From Eopsaltria australis (Eukaryota; Chordata; Aves; Passeriformes; Petroicidae): a stretch of DNA of 64,000 nt. This document shows positions 25,075-36,664 of this stretch, piece by piece. The stretch covers positions 2,232,001-2,296,000 of the forward strand of contig JAVTVJ010000118.1 of assembly GCA_034509425.1 (NCBI GenBank), in the 5' to 3' direction. Under the pieces are notes generated by a model. It worked only from the letters and a program-made list of their open reading frames with translations. It made no database searches and was not told the origin of the DNA. Position numbers and translations under genes: made by a program. Numbering within the stretch: position 1 is the stretch's first letter; every line of letters starts with the position of its first letter.

Positions 25075-25536
25075 ATGCCTTGCACAGGCTGCAAGGTTAT
25101 GTCTCTTCTACCACACAAGCTTGGAGCTGGCTGCAGTACACTGCTTTGTGACCTACTGACCACCTGCACTGCATTTCTACCCCCAAATATGGACCAAGGG
25201 TGGAGGAGAGTAACAGTGGTGGTGAGTTGGGCAGGGGAGCACTGTGGATGGGTTAGAGCTAAGATTCATGCACAGCCAGCGATGTGCTGGCAGAGCCTGA
25301 TGGAGCCTTCCTTCAAATTCAAGCCTGAGTTTGAGCCAGTGTGCAAAAGGCAGCGCAGAAAAAGCTTCAGTCAGCCCTTTTTCATCATCCTACAGTTTAA
25401 AGAAGGGTCTTCAGTTTCAGATGTCACAACAGTGGGTTCAGAGCAGCTTCAGAGGGCTCTAGTTCTGCCCAGTCTATCTGAAGATGAGGTTGTCTGTGAA
25501 GACCCTACATTGTCCCCTGAAAAACTGTTCGAATAG
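25075..25536 (+). other. Open frame of 153 codons, unknown significance
   Basis: This is the longest frame in the window that does not overlap a recognised transposable element. It starts MPCTGCKVMSLLPHK and ends with an acidic, serine-rich tail (LPSLSEDEVVCEDPTLSPEK). I see no signal peptide, membrane segment, zinc finger or other known domain. A basic patch (CKRQRRK) lies around residues 90-96. Local GC is higher than in the flanks, which also makes long chance frames likelier. No splice sites, TATA box or nearby poly(A) signal support transcription. It may be chance, a decayed retrocopy, or part of an unrecognised repeat. Confidence 0.15.
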
Positions 25537-28500
25537 AAGCACAGACAAAAATTATTCATACAGCTCTGGCAAAAGGTGCATAGAAACCCCTGAACAAACC
25601 TTAGAATCATAACATGGATGTTCAGAAAAAGCCATCTGTCACAAACAGCTACTGCAGCAACAGAAACAATATTGGACCTGAATTTCTGTTAACGTTTCCT
25701 TCTGCTGCACTATCACAAGCACAGGTGCCTTGTGATGTTGGCCATATTCTTTTAGAAAACCAAAACGTCTGAAGACACCTTTAAAAAAAGCCTTGGGCAC
25801 GGACAGCTGCTTTCTAATGAATATTAAATTTCATCTGAGATTAATTCAATCAAATTTTATCAAAACCAAATGTATTCTTATACTAATGAGACATCCAAGA
25901 CCCTCAAGGATCTCTTTCTAGAGGGTCCATAGAAAGTAAATGGTATCTAGGAAAAGAATTGACATTGAAGCAGTTTGCTAGATTTCTTGTAAAAGATTAA
26001 CAAACCAAAATGCAGCCCAGGATGACTTTTCTGTGTGATTCCCAACAGCACATCCTGACTGCTCTGCAGATGTGTCTTTGACAGACAGCAATAGCAAAGT
26101 GTGGAGAGTCTCCTTACAGGGAAATGAGAAAGATGGAAAGGAACTGAACCAGGCTGAAGTGCATTTCAACAGCAGGTACCACGCTATGGGAGCAGAAGAG
26201 TAACAAATGAGTTCAGACTGCAGAGAAATGTTGATTTGTACTTAGGCTCAATCAGATTCTGGACAGGTTGTGGATCTGTTCATGTCTGATCTTTCTGCTG
26301 TATTTGTGCTGAGATGACCATCTCAGAAGCAAAAGAATAATTTCCTGCAATATTCTATTGATACTACTGTAAATGGTTTCTTATTTTATAACATCTTTCT
26401 AAATATGTGCACGTGTGCTGTGTTGCACAATAGGGTCCCAATCTCCCTAAATTTTGCAATATGAATGCAAATACCTGTAGATGCATATGGACAGAGAAAA
26501 CACTTTTTTCCAATATAGTCTACTTAGTCAACAATTATACTGACTTATTCTTGTGTGCACCTAGTAGTAAAATTGTATTTGTCTTTCAAAAACTTGGAAT
26601 AAATAGAACATCCATCTGATAAGAACAGTCAGTCCCAGCAAAATGTTCCAAAACAAATTCTAAGTAAGCGTACGTATCATTCATCAAATTGAAAACATTT
26701 CACGGAAACTATTCAAATTCAATAAACTCTGAAGAGCTGTTGACATAGGTTTTTCAGTCTTTGAGAAACAAAAGTCCTTGTCTCCCTTCCTTTATAATGA
26801 AAGACCTTGAAAGTGTGAGGTTGGAAAACCCTATTTTGAAGAAAATGAAGAAAAACTGCAAGTTCAAAGCCTGGATTATGTGAGAATTCTGTCTTTCATT
26901 TTCATTCTATTCTTAAATTACCTGGCCATTTGGGGTTTTTTTATGAAAAGCCTTAAACATTGGATAAGAAAAAACCAGAATTTTCAGGCAGCATGAAACA
27001 ATGTACACTGCTATTTCCAGACTGTTTCATCTTTTCAGTTTCTTTGTTCTGGAGAAGACAGTATTTTTTGAAGTCAGATATCCCATAGATAAACAGATAA
27101 ATCCAAGTAACTGGTTTACTAATTTAATTTTCTAGTTCCTAAACCCACCTGTCATCCTGACAGCTAAGTGCTGATTATGGAAAATTGAAACAAAATTAGA
27201 ACCAAGCAAAAACAGTTAATCAAATAGTAAACAAAATAAATGGATCTTACTTCCTGCCCTGAATTCATTGAAATTAATCATTTATTAGATTCTACTCCAT
27301 TGCCACCTACTTGCCAGTTAATAACACAATCTTCATTATCTTAAATTTTCATGTTTCCATTCCTAGGCATGAGGTACAGCAGGCAACAGAAAACAATTCA
27401 GACAGTACCATTATCTGTCTTCAGCCTAATTTATTAAAGACAATTTCAAACAGGTTCACTTATTTGCCTTTATCCAGTCTTCCCAAGAGAATGAGTTTTA
27501 TGTGATTGGGAGAGGTTGGCATTTTAGGGGAAGTGGGAGGAAACTGAAGCATCTTTGGCTAGGCCAACTGTTGAACCTGATAGTATCCAAATCCACTCAA
27601 CTGAAGCTTCACACTGTGAATAACACTGAGAAACAACTAGTAAAACTAGCCACACTGAGGAAAACACCTCTCTGCTTGCTCTGTGGGAGACTTTACAGTT
27701 GAAACTCTCATGTTGATGAACAGCTTAGTGAACTCATGGAGAGAAAATCTTACAAATATCCCAGTTGCAGGAAAGCTTTAATTGAAGTTCATGACCCTAT
27801 TAAAAAATCTGCAGGAATCTCAGTTTAATTCTTTTTCACACTCATGACACCACTTACCACTAGTGTTTTGGTATTTCACAGACTCAGAGAATGGTGCAGG
27901 AGGTCAGGTGATCTAGTCTTTTAAAGTGGGGCCAAAGCTGCTTTTTCTGTGTAGCCTGTGGAGAAAACAGGGCTGAGACACACTGGACTTAGAGCAGTCT
28001 TATAGGACAGTCATTTAAAAATTGCCATGGAGACATCAGAGTTCTGCTTTTCTACATTTAAGATTAACTCTATGGAGAAGAGCATGCTGAGGAAACTTGA
28101 TAAATGTAATATAGAGAGAAATTGAACTGGAATTGAAAATCACTTGAAGTTTATTATGAAAACTGTTTCATGTATGAAAAGCAGAAACAAAGAAGCTCTT
28201 GTTTATCAGGCTGCAGTCTGTAAGTGGCCATTCCTATGGGGGTCTGAGAATCTCTTCACCAAAGTGCATTTTTGTGCTTATTAACCATATGCTGAGACAA
28301 CCTGTGTCAAACATAAATTCATGGCATGATACTTCATTAAAATATAAGCTGTCTGTACCACATTTTTGTCAACAGAATAAGTAATAAAAGGTCTGTATAA
28401 TGTAGTTTAACAGTTTTGAAGTGTTAGTGAACAGAATGTTATAAACATTCAATTCAGAGACTGTAGTAAAAAGTGCTTTAGCATGAGCAACTTTCAATGA

Positions 28501-30124
28501 CTGGAACAAGATTATAACATTTTATTAGATAAAAAGAAAGTAATACCTAAAAAATTACAGATAAGGTAGATATTAAGTTTATCTTTATGACTTTTAAAGC
28601 AGAACTGTTTAAAGATCAATGCAAATGTAGAAAATCTCCAATATTGTGATCATATCTTTTGTACTGAGATGTCACTGCCAACTATGTCTTCTTTTTTCCT
28701 TAAAAAGTACACAAACACTTTATTTTTTCTATTTATTCCATGGATTTAGTATAGCTTTAGCCTTCAGACTTTTTATCTTTGGATGTTACCATGCAATCAT
28801 GAAAAGATTTGGTGGACAAATTAAATAAAATGAAGTAAGTGTATTTAAACAGAAGCAAATCTCAAGATTTCAAGCTGATAAGGACTATATTACACTCATA
28901 GAGTGTAAAATATGCCCAGAAGACCCTATTTTATTCAATGTAGTTGTACAAGTGAGAAGAGAAAAATTTAAAGATATTGATGTTCAACAGCTGGTCTACA
29001 ACTTGAACTATGATCCTCTAATAACATTGTTGGATTTATGAATAATAGAACATTTTTTTGACCAGGTAGGAGCTCAGTCTTGAAAAAAAAGTTATTTGGC
29101 ATATCACTATCGAAGTTCAGTTTATTTCTGTGTTTTTCTTTCTTCACTATGTTGATTCCTCAGGTGTGCTGCTAGAAGTGTGTAGAAGTAGAAGCCTTCT
29201 GTGCAAGCATGCCATACAGGAAAGTGCATTTTGCAAGCCCAGATATTGCTAATACTTGCAAAATCTTTGTGCTTTTTTTTATACACCAGCTCACACACCT
29301 CTCATAAATGTAATCTAATGTCATCTTTGACTGAAATTCCACTCTCTCCACCCTCTACTTTTCTCTTAGCTAATCCTGTAAGGAGCAAGCAGGAAGGGGA
29401 GCTTGAAACATTTTGCGGTAGTTTGGGGTATGATCTTTCAGGCTGCTGTAGACTGCAATGCTTTCTAAATGCTTATTATCTTAAACCCCCTCCAATTTTC
29501 ATCCTTAAAGCAAACCAAAAAGAGGCCTGAAAATCACAGTCACTCAATTTTTTTGTGAATATTTAAGGGAAAGAGGGAAGAAGCTACCAATGTTAGATTT
29601 TTCACTTGTTGCCTAGATATTCTTAACAGTGACATATATTGTTTGGGTGGAAATGGCATGTTATTCAAGAGCTAAAGCTGGATTGCCTGACAGGATTTCT
29701 ATGCAGCCACAGCTATTATAGCATTGACATTACCTGTCCAAATCCTGCTGCTTACACATGGCATGGAGAGATTTGACATGGTGAGTCACCATGAACAGGG
29801 TAGAGATGCAGCTCTAGGACACCTTGGAAAGCAGATTTGGCACACAGGAAGATGAAATAGGGTGGAAAGCAAGTGATCAAGCATGCAAGTTGCTCTGCAC
29901 AAGTCTTGGTAGAGCTGTACATCCAGTGAGCAAAACTGATGATTAGGATGAGATTTTCCACAGCTGTGGTCGAGACAGATGAGCAAGTGTCCTACAACCA
30001 GCCTTAAAGACCACAGAAGCATAACAGCCAAATGCTGCCTGCTTGCAATGAGTGTTTCTCATTATAGCAGGTCTTTCTTTCATTATATTATTTAGCATTT
30101 CTGTTGTAATGTATTGTATTTACA
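25537..30124. other. Non-coding AT-rich interval
   Basis: No gene is recognised. A possible very old CR1 scrap lies at 27871-27960 and is listed separately. Frames here are short; the 109-codon plus frame at 29201-29530 shows no domain. Confidence 0.5.
27871..27960 (-). mobile_element. Possible ancient CR1 3'-end scrap, minus strand
   Basis: The plus strand reads TTCACAGACTCAGAGAATGG and continues with AGGTGATCTAGTC and GGGGCCAAAGCTG. Antisense CR1 3' ends typically read TCACAGAATCATAGAATGG, then GATCATCTAGTCC, then a GGGCCAA-type stretch. The order agrees, but the match is patchy and about 90 bp long. It could be coincidence. Confidence 0.3.
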
Positions 30125-30282
30125 TGACAAGGTTGGGGTTTTTTTTGGGGGGGAGGGGTATGGGAAGGCTATAGGGGTGGCTTCTGTGCAAAGCTGCCAG
30201 AAGCTTCCCCCATGTCCAACAGGGCCAATGCCAGCTGGCTCCTACACAGACCCACCTCTGGCCAATGCAGAGCTCTGTGAAG
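30125..30282 (+). mobile_element. ERV LTR fragment, sense orientation
   Basis: After a T/G-rich stretch with G-runs (30131-30180), the sequence GTGGCTTCTGTGCAAAGCTG through GGCCAATGCAGAGCT matches one half of an avian ERV LTR that I recognise from its GCTGCCAGAAGCTTCCCCCA and CCAATGCCAGCTGGCTCC wording. Similarity stops near 30282. The part of the family that should follow lies at 31045-31840, reversed. There is no coding content; the 83-codon frame across it (30114-30365) is incidental. Confidence 0.75.
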
Positions 30283-31044
30283 ATTTGAAAGCTTTGTGTA
30301 GGTGCTGTAGTGTTATGTGCTCAGAGAAACCAGTGGGTAGGAGAAAGTGCTCTGGCCTTCATTGATTTCCATTTTTATTGACTATTTTATCATCTTTTTA
30401 TTAGAAAGTGGTTTCACTATTGACCTTTCATACCTGCTACCCTGAGGATAGCAAGATGAAAAACATTAAATGTTATCCCTTTCCTTTAATAATAGAAATT
30501 GGATATTTTGTTTGGAAGATGAAAACAATCTGAGTCCTGGAGTTCATTTCACAGTGCAACAGAAAATATGTTTTGATATGTAATAGAAAACACATGTACT
30601 TTTACTATTTTCCCATAAAATGATAAAACGTACGGTTTGATCATTAATGAGGTTCTGAACAGGTGGCAGCCTTAATCTACACTTTAGGGTACCTTACTGG
30701 TATTTCTAGTACTTAGAAAGATTAAAAAAAAGAAAACTGTATTTAAATATTGATAGCATGTGGTTGGCTAGAAATTATTTGCATTCACATCCTGAAGTGA
30801 TTTACAATATAAGGTTGATATAATTCACTTTTTCCAGAAGCATGGGGTTTTAGTAATGTGTTCTAATGACAAACTACAAACAGTAAAACCCAGTGCAAAA
30901 TTATTTACCAATGTGTATTATTTTCTTCTACGTGGTATCAGCTCTAAGAAGACATACAAGCCAATTTAACATATAGATAATAACATATGCATTTGGGTTT
31001 GTGTGGCATTGGTAAAACAGACTTGATTGGAACACATTATTGTA
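30283..31044. other. Non-repeat segment between two halves of an LTR
   Basis: About 760 bp of AT-rich DNA separates the sense LTR piece from the antisense piece. I recognise no gene or element in it. Under the inversion model this DNA originally lay beyond the far end of the LTR. Confidence 0.5.
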
Positions 31045-31266
31045 ATTTACTGCCAATAAAATCAGAGTAGGATACTGAGAAATAAAACCAAACTTTAAAA
31101 AACACCTTTTCCCCTGCCTTCCTTTCTTCTTGGGCTTAACTTTACTCCCAGTTTTCTCTACCTCCTCCCCTCACAGGCTCAAGGAGCTGGGAAAGGGGGG
31201 CTTCATCACACCTTTCTATCACTCATTCCACCTCAGTGAGAGGACTCCTCACAGTCTTACCCGCCT

Positions 31267-31600
31267 CCAGCACAGGGCTCCTCCCACAGGAGACAGTGTC
31301 CCATGAACTCCGACATGGGTCCTTCCCACAGACTGCAGTTCTTTACAGACTGGCCCAACATGGGTGCTTCCCATGGGCTACAGTCCTTCAGGAACAAACT
31401 GTTCCAGCGTGGGTCGCCCACAGGGTCACAAGTCCTGTCAGCAAACCTGCTCCATCATGGTCTTCTCTCTCCATGGGGCCACAGGACCTGCCAGGAGCCA
31501 GTTCTAGCATGGTCTTCCTATGGTGACAACTTACTTCAGGCATCCACTTGCTCTAGACTGCAATCCTCCATCTGCAGGTGGATTTCTGCCCTGCCAGGAC
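31267..31600 (-). repeat. Degenerate 43-52 bp tandem units inside the LTR
   Basis: Seven units are visible, beginning at about 31267, 31310, 31355, 31404, 31452, 31504 and 31553. Most start with a CCAGCGTGGG-like core and carry a GGGCTACAGTCCTT-like second half. Spacing is 43, 45, 49, 48, 52 and 49 bp. They are a built-in feature of this LTR family as I recall it, and on the minus strand show repeated CTGGAGCAG-like words. Confidence 0.85.
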
Positions 31601-31696
31601 CTCCATAGGGTGCAGGGGCACAGCTGCCTCATCAAGGTGTTCACCATGGTCTTCTCCATGGGCTGCAGGAGAATCTCTGCACTTGCACATGGAGCA

Positions 31697-31722
31697 CCTC
31701 CTCCTCCTCCTCCTCCTTCACT
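31697..31722. repeat. (CCT)n short tract
   Basis: About seven CCT units lie within the antisense LTR, giving a G-rich minus strand. The tract is part of the LTR and not an independent microsatellite. Confidence 0.9.
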
Positions 31723-31840
31723 GACCTTGGTATTTGCTGGGCTGTTTCTCTCACAAATTCCCACTCTTCTCTTCTCTGGTTGCAATCGCTTCCCCACACT
31801 AACTACTTTTCCCTCCTTAAATCTGTTATCCCAAAGGCCA

Positions 31841-34731
31841 AAATGTGCCCTGGGAAGAAAATACCATCTGCTTCACAGCCAGGTCCTCAGATGACTCTAG
31901 GAAATCTATCACTGCAAAAAAAGACAGTTTTGTTTTTTTTTTTTAAATCAATCCTTGTAGGCGATATCTGTCTGATCTGGAAGCAATGTTTGCTTTCTAC
32001 CTCACATCTGGGGAATGGATAAACAATTGACAACAGCTACCTGGAAGTGGGATAATGTTTAATAATATTTAATTAATTCTTATCTATTTTTTCAGTGAAG
32101 AAGAATAAATCTTATAAGCTGGGAAAAAAATGTCCTTTCACTAGCTGCCTCTTTTAAGAAGTAATGAGACTTTAAATTTAACTGTTCTAAATGGTGGTCA
32201 AATACATGGTATCAGTGTTCAAAGGCTGTCTCACAAAGGGTTAGACTACTTCTCAGTTATCTTTATGTCTGGAAATGTTTTTATGTTTTAAATCAGAGAT
32301 TGCATGATTGCTTCAGGGGTAGTAGGCAGATTTATAAAAGTAGATATCAGCTTTCCACTACTGAGCTCAAGTTATTAAATAAGAGATATTACTTTCAGAA
32401 GGTTGTTTCGTGCTGCATATTGAAATGCATTGATCTCAGTCTGCTTTCTAGTGGCCCAATTTTCCACATCAGAAAATGAATAAAAAAATAAAAGAAAACA
32501 CTTTAGCAGTTTGCATTTGTTAACAACTTGGTTACCTTTCTCAGTACAAACAGAATTTAAGACAGAATGGGACTAAAGAACAATTTGCTTTCATCCATCA
32601 TAAGGTCTCCTCATCAGGGCAAATCATGGCAGTAGGTCACATGCAAGAATTTACCTTGCTTTTATTACTTACTAGATTAAAATAAAAATTCCCACCTGTT
32701 CCAGTCTATCTGCTTTAACAGAGAGTAAAACCTACTTTAAAAACATACAGTAAAAAGAAGAGTATATGAGTAATTTAGAGGTTCATAAAAATGGCACAGT
32801 GAGAGGTCTCAGAAAATGACCAAGGACAGCGGCAATGCTAATTTATCTGTGCCACATACTTGTATCAGTTATTTATAGAGTTTAGTTCCTGGTTTAACTT
32901 AAAGTTGTTGCTTACAGAATTCATCAATGAGGCAATTGAGCAGTTGCATGTATTTGTTAACAGGGAGATTTACACTTCTGTAGTAAAACCTTAAATAACT
33001 AGGATATTATTTTGGCATGCCAAATATGTAAGAGAGGCGGGGTGGAGGGTGGTGGTGGAGGGGGGAAACACTTTCACATGAGTCTTAAAGGAAAGTTAAT
33101 GAACTGTCAGAATTTAAATGATGTCTGTATGGATACCACATCAAATGAAACCCAAACCCATTTATTGGCTAGTGTGAAAGCATTCAAAAAAATCTGTTAC
33201 ACAGACAAGAGCCACAAATAAAGAGAATGAACCTTCATTTATACCTACAATATGCACACTCATCCTTCTCATCAGAACTTCTTCAGCCCATGCATTAGTG
33301 CTCTGTGCTGACTCAGTACAAAGGTGTTGTTGCAGTGCCTGAACCAGCATTTTCTTGTCTCCTCAAAGAAATGTGAGAGAAGTGTTGCTCATTGTTCCAA
33401 ATACCAGATTACAAGTTTAATGAATTATTGATTTCTTTTCATTGGATCTGGGAAACCTTGATAATAATGTTGGTAAATACAAGGAACACATGAAATCTGG
33501 AGGAATGCTTCATGCATGATTAATTTTAACCAGTCTGATGGGGTGCCTTGCAACTGTTTTCTATTAAATTCATAAAAAAATCAACTTTTCCTTGGCAATG
33601 AAATACCATTGAAATATATTTTAGTAGCTATAATGACAGTTTACAGGCAGTTTTACTGCAAAGAGGTGGCCAACTTCTCAGCATCTCAAAGGCTATTTTA
33701 AGAGAAAAGAGTCATATTTAGGTAACTTTTAGGCCTTATCAGGCTAAACTTTCACAAACATCCAGACACTGCTAACCAAAAATCCTTTTGGAAATGACAG
33801 GCTCTGAATCTCTTTGCTTTTACAGCATTCTGTGGCAGATTGACCCTATAAATCTGAAAGAGATGTGAAGCAAAATGGATGGTCCAAATCCTAAATCAAT
33901 CAACATTTGAAAGCATTCTTTAAAGTAATCTCATCAAATTACTTTAATATTGTAATATTATCAGTGATTTACTACTTTATTGACAGTTATGTAAATCATA
34001 ATATTATCAGCTTTTTTATCTCATTGATTTTTTTATGAGGTGTAGTTTGTGAATTGTTATGAAACCAGGAAACATTTCTCAATACAAATCATACAATGCA
34101 GAAAGGGAGAAGACAGGTAGTGTGTTAATTCAATAGTTTGTTTAAACACCTAACCATGTCTGAGCTGAGAAATATTGATCATATTTCAATAACATATTGA
34201 GGAATCCTTCTGTAATCCTGGATGGACTTGAAACTGTGTTTTAACCTGAATTCTTGTAAATACTTGAGATAATTAAATAAATAATATGATGAAGCAGCCT
34301 ATGTGTATTACTGGGGTTAGAAGATCGTAAGGAGTAGAGATGCCCAGGAATGACTCTAAAGGTTTGTTTCCATTTAGAACATTCCTTGTACTTAAGATTA
34401 TGCAGACATTTTTGAGAATACATGCACTGTCTTTAATTTCTTTTTATAAGCAAATATATGCCAGGCTATGCTGAAAAAAATCTCGGTACCCAAAGTTTGA
34501 TCATCTATTCCTTGGGGTCCCTAAATTCATTAGAGAATGACAAATAACATTTTCCAGAAAAAAAAAAAAAATTTTGATGAAAAAGGTAAGCTGTATTGGC
34601 CACACTCTTGGCAGTTTTTATTTCCTAGTTTGCTGTTTAAAAAATTCATAAAGTTAATGAACAAATGGATGCAGTAAAGTAAATCAGAAGCAGAACACTA
34701 AATGCTGACAATTCAATTATATCTTCCCTGA
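31841..34731. other. Non-coding AT-rich interval
   Basis: No gene or recognisable element is seen. A G-rich run lies at 33035-33066 and a pure A-run at 34558-34571. Frames are short and without recognisable domains. Confidence 0.5.
33035..33066 (+). repeat. G-rich purine tract
   Basis: GGCGGGGTGGAGGGTGGTGG and the following GGAGGGGGG form a dense G run on the plus strand. It could fold as a two- or three-layer quadruplex with one long loop. It stands out in otherwise AT-rich DNA and belongs to no recognised repeat. Confidence 0.7.
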
Positions 34732-34818
34732 TGCTTCGCCAGCGGACAAAAAGAAAAGCTTGAAGAAGTAGCAAAGGAATTTTCATCTCTGTTTAAGCAG
34801 CAGTATCCTGAACAATGA
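34732..34818 (+). other. Short coding-like tail with stop codon (candidate terminal exon)
   Basis: An open stretch ends in TGA at 34816-34818 and encodes, from 34744, GQKEKLEEVAKEFSSLFKQ followed by QYPEQ. The amphipathic, Lys/Glu-rich helix-like composition is unusually protein-like for a desert. A pyrimidine-containing stretch ending in CAG (to 34742) could act as an acceptor. Against it: the segment is only 28 codons, an in-frame stop sits just upstream at 34729, and no canonical AATAAA lies close downstream. I do not recognise the protein. It could be a last exon, a fragment of a retrocopy, or chance. Confidence 0.2.
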
Positions 34819-36592
34819 CAGACTTGAACTAAAACTGATTATAAGGAGTTATGGGAAGCTAGAGAGAAATGTCTAAAATATATAAATTTTGTAAATAAGA
34901 TATTTGACACCCATTTTCTTAGATTATCTGCGTGACAAACTAGAGCCTGTACATTAGCAGAGCTTCAAAATATTTTTCTCTTAAAGAACCCATTCACATC
35001 CTTTTATTTATCTCTCCTTATCTAGAGAACAGAATGGTCACCAAGATGGATTTCTCCAGAGAGTTAGATTTTTAACCTGTTTTCTCCTAATGTATATGGA
35101 TGAGAAACAAAGGTCCTGAGGTCTCCTGGCAGGTGAGTATATTTCATTTATTGGGTAGGATGCACTTTGTTAGAGATGCCAGTTTCTTGAGGCTGACAGC
35201 CAAAAGGATTTGAAGTGAATGGAACTGTTCTTGATATTAGAGGCTTTTTCCAAGGGAGGCAGAGTTCATGAAAGCAGAGTTTTAACCTGTGGTGCAATGC
35301 AATAACAGACAGGAAGCCACTGGCAGCAAGGCAGACTCTGAGTTATCACAGCTTTGGAATGGTGCTACGCTGTCAAATGATTACAATTTGAGCTTTGGAT
35401 TTGAGTGTCTGGCTGTCAAAAAAATATAAATGTCTATTTCTTCCACTTTGTTCTAGAATAACTTTCTTCTGTGAATCCTGTTGAAGAGTTTGATTTTGTG
35501 TTCAGTATTTAATGACAAGGTCTGAGTGGATGACAAAGAGAATAGTTATTCTTCCTGAGGGATTGCAAGTAACTATTTGTCCAAAGGTAACTACAAGTTT
35601 TTCCATTTTCTCTGTTTTTATGCTTTGATATTTTTAGTTTTCTCAAAAAATAGAGTCAATTATATATATATACATATATCTCATATTATGGGAGAAATTC
35701 AGCCATGGGAATAAACAGGAATTTCTGGATTTTATGATAATTATTTTGTTTTGCAGGAAAAGAATCTCAGCCATATTAATGTTTTCTTTTGCTAATTACA
35801 TTAGTGTCTATTAGATGCCTAGTACTTGAGAAGGCAAAAGTATCTAATAACAGAATGAAGGAATGGAGGCCAACTGCCAAAAAAAGGTGGAATCACTGAC
35901 AGCTGTGATGGATAACCTAGTAACAAAGATGAAGTCTTAGCAGGAGTGTATGTAAAGAGAATAAAACATAGGGTAAAAGGGGAAGAGACAAAAGAAAGAA
36001 AATGGATCTGTAGAAGAAATAAGCCATTGTTAAATGAGTAGATGAAAAGAAAGTATCATTTTATTTGCCAATAAAAAAAACACTTATCTAAGGAAATGGC
36101 CAAGATTATTTTAATATTAGTTTTTCCCTGGAAAAAAACAATGAAGATAGCAATTAAGGAATTTATCTAAAGAACTGAAAAAATCCATTAATGAGAAATA
36201 AAATTAGTTTAGTTGACAAATCACAGACTGTCTGACAGGCACAATGTTCTTTTGAGAGTGTTAAAAGGACAGATGTGCACCAATTATACTCAATTTAGTA
36301 TAATACTGCATCTAACTTCTTCATGACTCACAAAACCCAGGGATTCTACTCTTTTCTTGGAAGAAAAAATTTTAAAAATCAAAATCACTGTATGTTGCAA
36401 CTAGCAAAAGGTTGTACTTCCAAGGAGTGTCTGGATTGAAGCATTATCCTTAAGAAATAATTTCCATAAGTGAGAATTTTTCATGTATTTGCAAATAATA
36501 TAGAGAATGGATTAAGTGGGAATGTTTCCAAACTAACAAAATGAGAGTAATATACTCATCTGCTATGGAAAAACAAAATTAATGACTTGAAT

Positions 36593-36664
36593 TAAAAAAA
36601 AACAAACAAAAACAACAACAACAACAAAAAAAAAACAAACCAAAAAACAAAACAACAAAAAAAC
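36593..36664. repeat. A-rich (CAA)/(CAAA) tract
   Basis: About 70 bp made only of A and C, with CAACAACAAC and CAAACAAA units. It could be the degenerate A-tail of an old retroposed copy, but no body is recognisable to its left. Confidence 0.9.

Larger units (their letters stand above)
31045..31840 (-). mobile_element. ERV LTR fragment, antisense, with internal tandem units
   Basis: Read on the minus strand this is the other half of the LTR seen at 30125-30282. Landmarks on the plus strand are AGAGTAGGATACTGAGAAAT, GGCTTAACTTTACTCCCAG, a repeated block at 31267-31600, a CCTCCTCCTCCT run near 31700, and TTAAATCTGTTATC near 31828. The last corresponds to sequence that, in the family as I remember it, follows within tens of bases of where the sense piece ends. 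GC is well above the flanks. The 96- to 124-codon plus frames here (31236-31894) are by-products of the GC-rich repeats, not genes. Confidence 0.8.

Noticed and set aside
30125..31840. A proviral internal region (gag/pol/env) belonging to the LTR pieces
   Set aside because: The 760 bp between the pieces has no retroviral motif, and the pieces are in opposite orientation, so they are not the two LTRs of one provirus.
31236..31894. Overlapping plus-strand open frames of 96, 101 and 124 codons
   Set aside because: They run through tandem units of an antisense LTR in several frames at once and show no domain; they are by-products of the repeat.
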